DNA from: Curtobacterium sp. BH-2-1-1 | Lineage (GTDB): Bacteria > Actinomycetota > Actinomycetes > Actinomycetales > Microbacteriaceae | DNA length: 64,000 nt | NCBI RefSeq assembly: GCF_001806325.1 | Contig: NZ_CP017580.1 | Span: 806,001-870,000, forward strand | Direction of reading: 5' to 3' | Part shown: in pieces, positions 8,384 through 16,836 of the stretch | Layout of the letters: every line of letters begins with the position of its first letter | Position numbering within the stretch: position 1 is the first letter of the stretch | Notes under the pieces: model-generated | The model's input: only the letters and a program-made list of their open reading frames with translations | Databases searched by the model: none | Told to the model about the DNA's origin: nothing | Translations under genes and position numbers: made by a program

Positions 8384-9808
8384 GTGACCGACACCACCCC
8401 GACCACCGTGACCGACAGCTCCGGCGAGTACCGCATCGAGCACGACACCATGGGCGAGGTCCGGGTGCCGGTGTCCGCGCTCTACCGGGCGCAGACCCAG
8501 CGGGCGGTGGAGAACTTCCCGATCTCCGGGAGCGGGCTCGAGTCGGCGCAGATCGTCGCCCTCGCCCGGATCAAGCGGGCGGCCGCGATCGTCAACGGTG
8601 AGCTCGGCATCGTCGACCCGACCCTGGCCGCTGCCGTGGTCGAGGCGGCGGACACCATCATCGGTGGCGCCCACCACGACCAGTTCCCCGTCGACGTCTA
8701 CCAGACCGGCAGCGGGACCTCGTCGAACATGAACATGAACGAGGTCCTCGCGACCCTCGCGTCCGAGGTCGCCGGTGCCCCGGTGCACCCGAACGACCAC
8801 GTGAACGCCTCGCAGTCCTCGAACGACGTGTTCCCGACATCGGTGCACGTCGCCGTGACCGAGGCCCTCATCCGCACGCTCGTCCCGGCGCTCGAGCACC
8901 TCGCCGAGTCGCTCGAGGCGAAGGCCACGCTCTGGGCCGACGCGGTGAAGTCCGGCCGCACGCACCTCATGGACGCCACGCCCGTCACCCTCGGGCAGGA
9001 GTTCGGCGGCTACGCGCGCCAGGTCCGTCTCGGCATCGAGCGGGTGAACGCGACGCTCCCCCGCGTGGCCGAGGTCCCGCTCGGCGGCACGGCCGTCGGC
9101 ACCGGGATCAACACCCCGAAGGGCTTCCCGCAGCGGGTCATCGCCCAGCTCGCGAGCGACACCGGGCTGCCCGTCACCGAGGCGCTCGACCACTTCGAGG
9201 CGCAGGGCGCCCGGGACGCCCTGGTCGAGGCGTCCGGGGCACTCAAGGTCATCGCGGTCAGCCTGACGAAGGTCAACAACGACCTCCGGTGGATGGGCTC
9301 CGGGCCGAACACGGGCCTCGGCGAACTGCACATCCCGGACCTCCAGCCCGGCTCGTCGATCATGCCCGGCAAGGTCAACCCCGTCATCCCCGAGGCCACG
9401 CTCATGGTCGCCGCACGCGTGATCGGCAACGACGCCACCATCGCGTGGGCGGGCGCCTCCGGTGCGTTCGAGCTGAACGTCGCGATCCCCGTGATGGGCA
9501 CCGCGCTGCTCGAGTCGATCCGCCTGCTCGCGAACAGCTCGCGGGTGCTCGCCGACAAGACGATCGACGGGCTCGAGGCGAACCTCGACCGCGCCCGCGC
9601 GTTCGCCGAGTCCTCGCCGTCCATCGTCACCCCGCTCAACCGCGTGATCGGGTACGAGGCGGCGGCGAAGGTCGCGAAGTTCGCGGTGCAGGAAGGCGTC
9701 ACCGTGCGCGAGGCCGTGATCGCCCTCGGCCACGTCGAGCGGGGCGAGGTCACCGAGGAGCAGCTCGACAGCGCCCTCGACGTGCTCAGCATGACGCACC
9801 CGAACTGA
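8384..9808 (+). CDS. fumC: Class II fumarate hydratase
   Basis: This is the cytoplasmic, iron-independent fumarase of the TCA cycle (fumarate + water to L-malate). It has 474 residues. The superfamily signature [15 protein letters not shown] is at about residues 323-337. The substrate-site segments [14 protein letters not shown] and SSNDVFPTS are intact, and the segment [16 protein letters not shown] carries the active-site histidine region. The GTG start has AGGAAGG about 10 nt upstream. A palindromic element and a 24-bp inverted repeat lie after the stop, before convergent phoH. Confidence 0.96.
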   Translation: MTDTTPTTVTDSSGEYRIEHDTMGEVRVPVSALYRAQTQRAVENFPISGSGLESAQIVALARIKRAAAIVNGELGIVDPTLAAAVVEAADTIIGGAHHDQFPVDVYQTGSGTSSNMNMNEVLATLASEVAGAPVHPNDHVNASQSSNDVFPTSVHVAVTEALIRTLVPALEHLAESLEAKATLWADAVKSGRTHLMDATPVTLGQEFGGYARQVRLGIERVNATLPRVAEVPLGGTAVGTGINTPKGFPQRVIAQLASDTGLPVTEALDHFEAQGARDALVEASGALKVIAVSLTKVNNDLRWMGSGPNTGLGELHIPDLQPGSSIMPGKVNPVIPEATLMVAARVIGNDATIAWAGASGAFELNVAIPVMGTALLESIRLLANSSRVLADKTIDGLEANLDRARAFAESSPSIVTPLNRVIGYEAAAKVAKFAVQEGVTVREAVIALGHVERGEVTEEQLDSALDVLSMTHPN

Positions 9809-9819
9809 CGCACCCTGTC

Positions 9820-9865
9820 ACGGACAGGAGGCGCGGTGCCAGCTGGCACCGTGCCTCCTGTCCGT
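9820..9865. repeat. GGAGGC palindromic element, full copy (fumC/phoH)
   Basis: A 46-bp near-perfect palindrome with arms beginning ACGGACAGGAGGCGCGGTGC and a CAGCTG centre lies between convergent fumC and phoH. This is the subtype ending in GGACAG. It may act as a two-way terminator. Confidence 0.85.
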
Positions 9866-9876
9866 CGGGTTGTTCG

Positions 9877-9937
9877 GAACCACGAAACCGACATCGAACC
9901 AGCATCCAGGGCCGGTTCGACGTCGGTTTCGTGGTTC
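9877..9937. repeat. 24-bp inverted repeat with 13-nt loop
   Basis: The left arm at 9877-9900 (GAACCACGAAACCGAC...) and the right arm at 9914-9937 match at 23 of 24 positions around a 13-nt loop. It lies immediately after the palindromic element and before the phoH stop. The arm sequence is unrelated to that element. No T-tract follows. Confidence 0.75.
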
Positions 9938-9956
9938 GACGCGCAGCGTGCCGCCG

Positions 9957-11312
9957 CTAGACCAGGTCGGGCGAGTCGAGCATCTCCGTCACCAGCGCCG
10001 CGATCGCGGACCGCTCCGAGCGCGTCAAAGTCACGTGCGCGAACAGCGGGTGTCCCTTGAGCCGCTCGATCACCGACGCGACCCCGTCGTGCCGACCGAC
10101 CCGCAGGTTGTCACGCTGCGCCACGTCGTGCGTGAGGACCACCCGCGAGTTCTGCCCGATGCGGGACAGCATCGTGAGCAGCACGTTCCGCTCGAGGGAC
10201 TGCGCCTCGTCCACGATCACGAACGCGTCGTGCAGGGAGCGCCCGCGGATGTGCGTCAGCGGGAGCACCTCGAGCATGCCCCGCTCGACGACCTCGTCGA
10301 GGACGTTGTCGGAGACCAGGGCGCCGAGCGTGTCGTACACCGCCTGTGCCCACGGGTTCATCTTCTCGGACGCGTCGCCCGGCAGGTACCCGAGCTCCTG
10401 GCCGCCCACCGCGTAGAGCGGCCGGAACACCATGATCTTCTTGTGCTGCTGGCGTTCGAGGACGGCCTCGAGACCGGCGCAGAGCGCGAGCGCCGACTTG
10501 CCCGTGCCGGCGCTGCCGCCGAGCGAGACGATGCCGATCTCCGGGTCGAGCAGGGCGTCGATCGCCAGCCGCTGTTCGGCGGAGCGCCCGCGGAGGCCGA
10601 AGACCTCGCGGTCGCCACGCACCAGCGCCACCGCACCGGCGGTGTGCACGCGGCCGAGGGCCGAGCCGCGCTCGGAGTGGATGACGACGCCGGTGTTGAC
10701 CGGGACGCCGTCGAGCTGCGACGAGCGGATCTCCTCCTTCTCCCAGAGGTCGGACATCTGCTCGCCGGACACCTGCAGGTCGGCGATGCCCGTGTACCCG
10801 GAGTCGACCGCGAGCTCGGCGCGGTACTCCTCCGCCGCCATGCCGATCGAGGACGCCTTGACGCGCAGCGGCAGGTCCTTCGACACGACGACCACGTCGA
10901 GTCCGTCGTTCTTGAGGTTCGAGGCGACCGCGAGGATCCGCGAGTCGTTGTCGCCGAGCTGCAGCCCGGACGGGAGGACGGACTGGTTCGAGTGGTTCAG
11001 CTCGACCCGGAACGAGCCGCCGTCGCCGATCGCGATCGGGAAGTCGAGCCGCTCGTGCTCGATCCGGAGCTCGTCGAGGAGTCGGAGTGCCTGCCGGGCG
11101 AAGTACCCGATCTCCGGGTCGTTGCGCTTGGACTCCAGTTCGCTGACGACCACGACGGGCAGGACCACCGCGTGCTCCGCGAAGCGGAACAGTGCCCGCG
11201 GATCGCTGAGGAGCACCGAGGTGTCGAGCACGTAGGTGCGCTGGGCGACCGATGTGGACGAGTCCGCGGTGTGCTGCTGCTGTGTTCCGCGAGAGACGTT
11301 CTGAGAGGTCAC
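9957..11312 (-). CDS. PhoH family ATPase with N-terminal PIN domain
   Basis: This 451-residue protein joins a PIN ribonuclease domain ([16 protein letters not shown] near residue 25, with further acidic residues downstream) to a PhoH ATPase domain. The ATPase has Walker [14 protein letters not shown] and Walker [12 protein letters not shown]. Such PIN-PhoH (PhoH2-like) proteins act as RNA helicase-ribonucleases in mycobacteria, and that role is inferred here. The GTG at 11312 has a GGATGGAG Shine-Dalgarno. A longer frame to 11453 is low-complexity and rejected. It converges on fumC. Confidence 0.9.
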   Translation of the reverse strand: MTSQNVSRGTQQQHTADSSTSVAQRTYVLDTSVLLSDPRALFRFAEHAVVLPVVVVSELESKRNDPEIGYFARQALRLLDELRIEHERLDFPIAIGDGGSFRVELNHSNQSVLPSGLQLGDNDSRILAVASNLKNDGLDVVVVSKDLPLRVKASSIGMAAEEYRAELAVDSGYTGIADLQVSGEQMSDLWEKEEIRSSQLDGVPVNTGVVIHSERGSALGRVHTAGAVALVRGDREVFGLRGRSAEQRLAIDALLDPEIGIVSLGGSAGTGKSALALCAGLEAVLERQQHKKIMVFRPLYAVGGQELGYLPGDASEKMNPWAQAVYDTLGALVSDNVLDEVVERGMLEVLPLTHIRGRSLHDAFVIVDEAQSLERNVLLTMLSRIGQNSRVVLTHDVAQRDNLRVGRHDGVASVIERLKGHPLFAHVTLTRSERSAIAALVTEMLDSPDLV

Positions 11313-11506
11313 GACCACTCCATCCCCGGGCCGCGCTCGGCCCGGTCCATGTCCTCGAACGCGGCCGTGGAGCGGGTCTGCGAAGCACCGGCTGTGGCCG
11401 CTTCGATCGGGCGCGGTGCCCGATGGGGACAAGCTACGTCCGACCCCCGACACGGCACCAGCGACACGCGGTTCCCCGAGTTACGGTCACGTGAACAGCG
11501 CGGCCG

Positions 11507-12616
11507 CTACTGCATCGTGGCGTACGACAGGCAGGCGTCGCGGAACATGTCGAGCGTCTCGTCCGTGGTGGACGCGAACACCGACACCCGCGCGACCCCG
11601 AGCCGCGTCGTGACCGTCACGCCGTGGTTGTGGAACGCCGCGGACAGCGCGGTGAGCCGTCCCTGCGGCGGTCGGAGCACCACGATCCCGGCGCGCTCCC
11701 GGGGGTCGCGGCTGGACTCGACGGCGAGGCCGAACTCGTCGGCGATGTCGAACACCCGCTCGACCCGGTCGGTGACCCGCTCCTGCACGGCGGCGACGCC
11801 GACGGCCGTGAGCCGGTCGAGCGACACCGCCAGGCGTGCCTGCGACACCGGGTCGATGCGGGTCATCTGGAAGCCGGCGGCACCCGGACGGACCGACGGG
11901 ACCTCGGTCGGCCACCCGGTCGTGCCGTGCGGGCCGGACAGTGCGGGCCGGAGGCGGCTCAGGGCACGGTCGCTGAACGCGGTGAACCCGGTCCCCCACC
12001 CGGCGTGCAGCCACTTCTGGCCGCCGGTCGCGACGACGTCGGCGAGCTCGTACGGGGCGTCGACCACGCCGAAGCCCTGGATGGCGTCGACGATGAGGAG
12101 GCGGTCGCCGATGACCTCGCGGATGGCGGCGAGGTCGGCGAGGTAGCCGGTCTGCCAGTCGACGAGCGAGACGGCGACCGCGGTGACGTCGTCGGACAGG
12201 CGCGACTCGATGAGCGACGGCGTCATCCACCCGGCGCCGGACTCGATCACGACGGGCTGCACGCGACCGCCCGTGGCCGAGGCAGCACTCGCGAGGGCCA
12301 GCGGCAGCGAGGGGTACTCGTCGGCGGAGACGAGCACGCCGCCGGTGAGCCCGAACGCGGTGTGCAGGAGCCCAGGGGTCGTGGCGGTCTGCGAGACGAC
12401 CTGGTCCTCGCGCCGTCCGACGAGCCGTGCGGCGACGGTGCGGACCCGGGCGTCCTGCTCGTCGAGCGTCTCCATGGCGCCGAAGCGCATGTGCTCCTGG
12501 ATCGTCCCGAGCACGCGCTGCTCCTCGAGGACAGCGGTCTGGACGGGACCGAAGGCGGCGTGGTCGAGGTAGCCGGGCTCCTCGGCGAAGCCTGAGGCGT
12601 ACTCGGCGATGTTCAC
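11507..12616 (-). CDS. Class V PLP-dependent aminotransferase
   Basis: This 369-residue fold-type I PLP enzyme resembles the cysteine desulfurase / isopenicillin-epimerase branch. YLDHAAFGPVQ near the N-terminus is the substrate-loop start. SLVDWQTGYLADL and LLIVDAIQGFGVVD hold the PLP-binding aspartate region, and GGQKWLHAGWGTGF carries the Schiff-base lysine. No cysteine-bearing desulfurase loop is seen, so a sulfur role is unlikely. The substrate is unknown. The GTG start has GGAAGG about 10 nt upstream. It stands alone between phoH and uppS. Confidence 0.85.
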   Translation of the reverse strand: MNIAEYASGFAEEPGYLDHAAFGPVQTAVLEEQRVLGTIQEHMRFGAMETLDEQDARVRTVAARLVGRREDQVVSQTATTPGLLHTAFGLTGGVLVSADEYPSLPLALASAASATGGRVQPVVIESGAGWMTPSLIESRLSDDVTAVAVSLVDWQTGYLADLAAIREVIGDRLLIVDAIQGFGVVDAPYELADVVATGGQKWLHAGWGTGFTAFSDRALSRLRPALSGPHGTTGWPTEVPSVRPGAAGFQMTRIDPVSQARLAVSLDRLTAVGVAAVQERVTDRVERVFDIADEFGLAVESSRDPRERAGIVVLRPPQGRLTALSAAFHNHGVTVTTRLGVARVSVFASTTDETLDMFRDACLSYATMQ

Positions 12617-12702
12617 AGGGGCAACCTTCCGTGGGACGAAAACCCTGTGAGTCTACTGGGATGAACGGCCGACAGACGCCGCAGTGCGGGGAACGGCGGT
12701 CG

Positions 12703-13488
12703 TCAGCCGCCGTACCGGCGGGACCGCAACCCGAAGTCGCGGACGGCGCGCAGGAAGTCGACCTCGCGCAGGTCCGGGTAGAGCGCCTCGACGAAGTAGA
12801 ACTCGCTGTGCGCGCTCTGCCACAGCATGAAGTCGGACAACCGCTGCTCGCCCGACGTCCGGATGACCAGGTCGGGGTCCGGCTGCCCCTGGGTGTAGAG
12901 GTGGTCGCCGATGAGCTCGGGCGTGAGGACCTCGGCCAGGGTGTCGAGCGTGCCGCCGCCCTCGTCGTGCGCCTGCACGATGCTGCGCATGGCGTCCGCG
13001 ATCTCCCGACGGCCGCCGTAGCCGACCGCGAGGTTCACGTGCAGCCCGGTGTGCTCCGCCGTGCGCTGCTCGGCGGCGGAGAGCGCGGCGACGAGGGGTT
13101 CGGGCAGGCCCTCGTTCGAGCCGACGTGCTGGACCCGCCAGTCCCGGTGGTCGGCCAGGGTCCCCGCGAGGTCGGCGATGATGCCGACGAGCTGCTCGAG
13201 CTCGTCGCCGCCACGACCCTTGAGGTTGTCGGACGACAGCAGGTAGAGCGTCACGACCTCGATGCCGAGGTCGTCGCACCACGTCAGGAACTCCGGGATC
13301 TTCGCGGCGCCCGCGCGGTGCCCGTGCGCGGCGGACTCGAGGCCGAGCTGCTTCGCCCAGCGACGGTTGCCGTCCACGATCATGGCGACGTGCTTCGGCA
13401 TCGCCGAGCCGTCGATCTGCCGGCGGATCCGGTTCTGGTAGGCGCGGTAGAGGATCCCTCGTCCTGCCCATCCCACCCTGCCGGTCAC
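12703..13488 (-). CDS. uppS: Isoprenyl transferase (undecaprenyl/decaprenyl diphosphate synthase)
   Basis: This cis-prenyltransferase extends allylic diphosphates with IPP to make the lipid carrier for cell-wall synthesis. The catalytic motif HVAMIVDGNRRWAKQ carries the essential Asp, and the C-terminal signature RTSGEQRLSDFMLWQSAHSEFYF is complete. The GTG at 13488 (261 residues) is chosen because TATGTT lies 6 nt upstream, giving a leaderless start. A GTG at 13503 would add five residues. The frame further upstream is glycine-rich noise that overlaps the divergent hemolysin III gene. Confidence 0.93.
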   Translation of the reverse strand: MTGRVGWAGRGILYRAYQNRIRRQIDGSAMPKHVAMIVDGNRRWAKQLGLESAAHGHRAGAAKIPEFLTWCDDLGIEVVTLYLLSSDNLKGRGGDELEQLVGIIADLAGTLADHRDWRVQHVGSNEGLPEPLVAALSAAEQRTAEHTGLHVNLAVGYGGRREIADAMRSIVQAHDEGGGTLDTLAEVLTPELIGDHLYTQGQPDPDLVIRTSGEQRLSDFMLWQSAHSEFYFVEALYPDLREVDFLRAVRDFGLRSRRYGG

Positions 13489-13494
13489 GGAACG

Positions 13495-13500
13495 AACATA
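13495..13500 (-). promoter_or_regulatory. -10 box for leaderless uppS
   Basis: TATGTT on the minus strand lies 6 nt before the GTG at 13488. Confidence 0.4.
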
Positions 13501-13575
13501 GTGCACGGTGCCTCGGAGCGAGCCGCGTTCCCCGGGCCGCCCGCCCGTGTTCGGCGTTCGTTCGGCATCGGCCCC

Positions 13576-13581
13576 TACGGT
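13576..13581 (+). promoter_or_regulatory. -10 box for leaderless hemolysin III gene
   Basis: TACGGT lies 6 nt before ATG 13588, and no Shine-Dalgarno is visible. Confidence 0.45.
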
Positions 13582-13587
13582 CGGACC

Positions 13588-14322
13588 ATGCAGGCCGAGC
13601 ACGACACCGGGACCCTCCCCCACGTCCCCTTCACCGACGAGGCCGCGAGCACCGCGACCGCCGGACGGACGACCGCCAGCGCGTCCGAACCCCGGCCCGC
13701 GTGGCGCGGTTGGATCCACCTCGGGGCGTTCCCGTTCGCCATCGCGATGGGCATCGTGCTCATCGTCCTCGCGGGCTCACCCGCGGCGAAGGTGGGCAGC
13801 GCCGTGTTCATGGCGACGTCGCTCGCGATGTTCGGCGTCTCGGCGACCTACCACCGGTTCCCCTGGGGCCCGACGGTCAAGGCGGTGCTCAAGCGCATCG
13901 ACCACACGAACATCCTGCTGCTCATCGCCGGCACGTACACACCCGTGGCGATCTGCGCCCTGCCGCACACCCTGATGGTCGTGGTGCTCTGGGTGATGTG
14001 GTCCGGCGCGGCGCTCGGCATCGCCTTCCGGGTCCTCTGGATCGGGGCGCCCCGGTGGCTCTACGTGCCGATCTACCTCGTGCTCGGCTGCGCGGCGCTC
14101 GGGCTGCTGCCGCAGTTCTTCGCCGCGAGCGTCCCGATGACGGTCCTCGTGCTCTCCGGCGGCGTGGCCTACATCCTCGGTGCGCTCGTGTACGGCTTCA
14201 AGCGGCCGAACCCGTCGCCGACGGTGTTCGGCTTCCACGAGGTCTTCCACGCACTCACGGTCGTCGCGTTCGCCGCCCAGTGGGCGGGTGTCCTCATCGT
14301 GGCGCTGGACCCGGTGCGCTGA
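13588..14322 (+). CDS. trhA: Hemolysin III / TrhA family membrane protein
   Basis: This 244-residue integral membrane protein of the PAQR/hemolysin III superfamily has about seven hydrophobic segments after a roughly 45-residue hydrophilic N-terminus. The metal-site motifs of the family are present: SATYHRF after helix 2, DHTNILLLIAGTYTP, and HEVFHALTV in the last helices. In other bacteria TrhA proteins affect membrane lipid homeostasis. Haemolytic activity should not be assumed from the name. It starts 6 nt after TACGGT, is divergent from uppS, and is followed by a palindromic element. Confidence 0.9.
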   Translation: MQAEHDTGTLPHVPFTDEAASTATAGRTTASASEPRPAWRGWIHLGAFPFAIAMGIVLIVLAGSPAAKVGSAVFMATSLAMFGVSATYHRFPWGPTVKAVLKRIDHTNILLLIAGTYTPVAICALPHTLMVVVLWVMWSGAALGIAFRVLWIGAPRWLYVPIYLVLGCAALGLLPQFFAASVPMTVLVLSGGVAYILGALVYGFKRPNPSPTVFGFHEVFHALTVVAFAAQWAGVLIVALDPVR

Positions 14323-14337
14323 CCGCGACGGTCTGTC

Positions 14338-14379
14338 GGACGGGAGGCGCGGGTCGGGCCCGCACCGTGCCTCCCGTCC
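14338..14379. repeat. GGAGGC palindromic element, full copy (trhA/14439)
   Basis: The outer arms GGACGGGAGGC and GCCTCCCGTCC flank a partly mismatched centre. It lies between the convergent hemolysin III gene and the minus-strand small membrane protein gene. Confidence 0.8.
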
Positions 14380-14438
14380 CGCACACACGCGGGTCCACCG
14401 CGCCGATCGCGTCAGCCGCGCCCGTCGCGCCCGTGGCG

Positions 14439-14786
14439 TCAGCCGCGCTCGGTGTCGTCCCCGACGTCGGCCCGGCCGTCCTCGGCCGCACGCCGCTCCG
14501 GCTCGTCCGTCGCGACGCCGTCGCGATCGATGCCGTCACGGTCGACGCCGTCACGCTCGCCACCCGCGGTGCCGTTCGCCTCGGCCTCGAGCCGCTCCCG
14601 GATCTCCGCCCGGTAGCGGGTCCGCCGGATGCGCCGGGTCATGTCGATCACGAGCAGGATCGTCACGATGGCCACGACCGCGATCGCGATGAAGCCCGCG
14701 ACGCCGGGCGTCACGTCGACGTCCGGGACGCTCGAGGTCGGGCTCGGGCTGGGGGTCGCGGCGAGTGCCGCGTGGAGGGTGCTCAC
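14439..14786 (-). CDS. Small single-pass membrane protein
   Basis: This 115-residue protein has a short Ser/Pro-rich N-terminus (TPSPSPTSSVP), one transmembrane helix (GFIAIAVVAIVTILLVI) and a basic stretch (RRIRRTRYRAEIRERLEAE). An acidic tail contains short repeats of the type RDGVDRDGIDRDG. It starts with GTG in a 4-bp overlap with the mca stop and is translationally coupled to mca. Small membrane proteins downstream of mca are common in actinobacteria, but I do not recognise a named family. Its function is unknown. Confidence 0.7.
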   Translation of the reverse strand: MSTLHAALAATPSPSPTSSVPDVDVTPGVAGFIAIAVVAIVTILLVIDMTRRIRRTRYRAEIRERLEAEANGTAGGERDGVDRDGIDRDGVATDEPERRAAEDGRADVGDDTERG

Positions 14787-15673
14787 GCAGTGGTGTCCTT
14801 GTCGGCAGGGATCCCCGCGAACAGGTCGGACTCGGGGAGCTCGGTCGGCACGCGGGCCTCGACGAGCTGGTAGTCCTCGGTCGGCCACACCGTCGCGAGG
14901 AGGTCGTTCGGCCAGTAGAAGAAGGCGCTGTCCGGCGGCACCTGGCTCGCGTGGGCCCGGAGCGCCGCGTCACGCGCGTCGAAGTACTCGTGCACGTCGA
15001 CGTGGGTCGTGGCGAGGTCGGGCCGGTCGGCGAACCGTTCGACCCACTCGCGCAGCTGCTCGACCGCCGGGCTGTCCGGGTCGCGTTCCTGCAGGGCCTC
15101 GAAGATCGTCCGGAAGCGCCGGGGGTTCATGGTGCGCTCGTAGTAGAGCTTCGCGACGGACCACGCGGGCCCGGCGTCGGGGTACTTCTCGGGGTCCGCG
15201 GCGTCGCGCCAGGCGGCCACCGAGACCTCGTGCGTCCGGATGTGGTCCGGGTGCGGGTAGCCGCCGTTCTCGTCGTACGTGACGAGCACGTGCGGGCGGA
15301 AGCGCCGGATGACCCGCACCAGGGCCTCGGTCGAGTACTCGAGCGGCACCGTCGAGAAGGTGCCGGGCCGGACCGTCTCGCCCTTCTCGGCGTCGGGCAG
15401 GCCGGAGTCGTGGTACCCGAGCCACAGGTGGTCGATGCCGAGCGCCGCCTGGGCCCCGGCCATCTCGGTGCGGCGGTACCCGGCCATGTCGCGGTGCGCC
15501 CGGCTCGTGGCGGGCTCGCCGAGCTGGTCGTTGAGGATGTCCCCCGCCTCGCCGCCCGTGCAGGAGACCACGAGGACCTCGTTGCCCTCGGCCGCGTACT
15601 TCGCCGCGGTCGCCGCTCCCTTGCTCGACTCGTCGTCGGGATGGGCGTGGACGGCCATCAAGCGGTACGGCAC
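14783..15673 (-). CDS. mca: Mycothiol conjugate amidase Mca
   Basis: This zinc amidase of the PIG-L/LmbE family cleaves mycothiol S-conjugates, releasing a mercapturic acid for export. The metal motif AHPDDESSKGA is at residues 10-20 and the second site HPDHIRTHE is in the middle. The 296-residue length and the C-terminal WPTEDYQL favour Mca over the deacetylase MshB, though the two are close relatives. The GTG start has GAGGAAG about 8 nt upstream. Its presence shows the organism uses mycothiol, an actinobacterial trait. A small membrane protein gene is coupled downstream. Confidence 0.9.
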   Translation of the reverse strand: MPYRLMAVHAHPDDESSKGAATAAKYAAEGNEVLVVSCTGGEAGDILNDQLGEPATSRAHRDMAGYRRTEMAGAQAALGIDHLWLGYHDSGLPDAEKGETVRPGTFSTVPLEYSTEALVRVIRRFRPHVLVTYDENGGYPHPDHIRTHEVSVAAWRDAADPEKYPDAGPAWSVAKLYYERTMNPRRFRTIFEALQERDPDSPAVEQLREWVERFADRPDLATTHVDVHEYFDARDAALRAHASQVPPDSAFFYWPNDLLATVWPTEDYQLVEARVPTELPESDLFAGIPADKDTTA

Positions 15674-15733
15674 TGGTCTTCCTCACTGATCGCGTGGCAG
15701 CACACAGTGTCACGTGAACTACCCTGGGATCAG

Positions 15734-15739
15734 GATAAT
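15734..15739 (+). promoter_or_regulatory. -10 box of DUF4307 gene
   Basis: GATAAT is close to the TATAAT consensus. It would place the transcription start near 15746, downstream of the GTG at 15707 and upstream of the CTG at 15758. Confidence 0.5.
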
Positions 15740-15757
15740 CACCCCGGGAGCCCCGAA

Positions 15758-16198
15758 CTGTCCGAACCGCAGCACCAACCGGCACCTCAGCCGTCCGCCA
15801 GCACCACCGCGACGCTGGACGACCGCTACGGCCGCACCCCCGGACGCGCTCGTCGCACGCGGCTGATCGGGATCGTCGCCGCTGCCGCCGTCGCCCTGGT
15901 GTTCATCGTCTGGGTGGTCTGGGCCGGTCCCGGGCAGACCAGCCACGGCCTCGACACCGACGACGTCGGGTACCAGGTCGTCTCCGACCACCAGGTGGTC
16001 GTGCACACGCAGATCTCCGTCGACCCCGGCACGGTCGCGAAGTGCGCCGTCCAGGTCCTCGACAAGTCGTACACGATCGTCGGCTGGCGCGAGATCCGGG
16101 TGCCGGCATCCGATCAGCGCGTCCGGAGCATCAGCACGCCCGTGAACACCGTGTCACGCGGTGTGACCGGCTTGATCCACGACTGCTGGGTTCCCTAG
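15758..16198 (+). CDS. DUF4307 domain membrane protein, probable CTG start
   Basis: The 146-residue protein has a disordered Gln/Pro/Ser/Thr-rich N-terminus, then DRYGRTPGRARRTRLIG, one transmembrane helix (IVAAAAVALVFIVWVVWAG) and a small extracytoplasmic domain ending in a Cys-containing tail. This is the DUF4307 family, found in actinobacteria next to mca and greA; its function is unknown. No ATG, GTG or TTG lies in frame between the GATAAT promoter and the conserved sequence. CTG at 15758 has GGGAG 7 nt upstream. The alternative GTG at 15707 (163 residues) lies upstream of that promoter. Confidence 0.75.
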   Translation: MSEPQHQPAPQPSASTTATLDDRYGRTPGRARRTRLIGIVAAAAVALVFIVWVVWAGPGQTSHGLDTDDVGYQVVSDHQVVVHTQISVDPGTVAKCAVQVLDKSYTIVGWREIRVPASDQRVRSISTPVNTVSRGVTGLIHDCWVP

Positions 16199-16201
16199 AC
16201 T
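16172..16201 (+). promoter_or_regulatory. Probable greA promoter
   Basis: TTGATC at 16172-16177 and TAGACT at 16196-16201 are separated by 18 bp. The promoter overlaps the DUF4307 stop, and transcription would begin just before the hairpin at 16216. Confidence 0.5.
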
Positions 16202-16215
16202 GCTGTGATTCGCGG

Positions 16216-16244
16216 ACAAGACCGGCCACACCGGCCGGTCTTGT
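16216..16244 (+). terminator. Intrinsic terminator or attenuator in the greA leader
   Basis: A 12-bp perfect stem (ACAAGACCGGCC / GGCCGGTCTTGT) with a 5-nt loop is followed by TCTTT. It terminates DUF4307 transcription. Because it lies inside the greA leader, between the predicted promoter and the Shine-Dalgarno, it may also attenuate greA. Confidence 0.65.
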
Positions 16245-16265
16245 TCTTTGCTGAAGGGAATCACC

Positions 16266-16754
16266 ATGAGCAACGACACCCAGGTCACGTGGCTGACGCA
16301 AGAGGCGCACGACCGCCTCACGGCCGAGCTCGAGACGCTGTCCGGTGAAGGTCGCCAGGAGATCGCGAACCGCATCGAAGCCGCTCGCGAAGAGGGCGAC
16401 CTCAAGGAGAACGGCGGCTACCACGCCGCCAAGGACGAGCAGGGCAAGATCGAGGCCCGCATCCGTCAGCTCACCGAGCTCCTCAAGCACGCCACCGTCG
16501 GCGAAGCGGACTTCGACGGCACCGTCGAGCCCGGCACAGTGGTGACCGCCGTCATCGCCGGTGACGAGTCGACGTTCCTGGTCGGCAACCGCGAGATCGT
16601 CGGCGAGGGCTCGGACCTCACCGTCTACAGCCCGGTCAGCCCGGTGGGCGCGGCCATCGTCGGCCTGCGCGCCGGCGAGAAGGCCACGTACACCGCGCCC
16701 AACGGCAAGGAGATCGCCGTCGAGGTGACGAAGGTCGAGCGCTACGAGCCGTAG
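16266..16754 (+). CDS. greA: Transcription elongation factor GreA
   Basis: GreA enters the RNA polymerase secondary channel and stimulates cleavage of backtracked RNA. The 162-residue protein has the N-terminal coiled coil with the tip motif EGDLKENGGYHAAKDEQ, including the Asp and Glu used for cleavage. A C-terminal FKBP-like domain has SPVSPVGAAIVGLRAGEKA. The ATG at 16266 has AAGGGA 7 nt upstream. It converges with the threonine dehydratase gene across a perfect palindromic element. Confidence 0.96.
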   Translation: MSNDTQVTWLTQEAHDRLTAELETLSGEGRQEIANRIEAAREEGDLKENGGYHAAKDEQGKIEARIRQLTELLKHATVGEADFDGTVEPGTVVTAVIAGDESTFLVGNREIVGEGSDLTVYSPVSPVGAAIVGLRAGEKATYTAPNGKEIAVEVTKVERYEP

Positions 16755-16765
16755 ACGCCACCCTT

Positions 16766-16813
16766 GACGGACAGGAGGCGCGGTGCCAGCTGGCACCGCG
16801 CCTCCTGTCCGTC
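16766..16813. repeat. GGAGGC palindromic element, perfect 48-bp copy (greA/ilvA)
   Basis: This is a mathematically perfect 48-bp palindrome: the left half GACGGACAGGAGGCGCGGTG+CCAG is the exact reverse complement of the right half. It fills most of the gap between convergent greA and the threonine dehydratase gene. Confidence 0.9.
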
Positions 16814-16836
16814 TCCGGCTCGGCTCAGTGCCCGTC

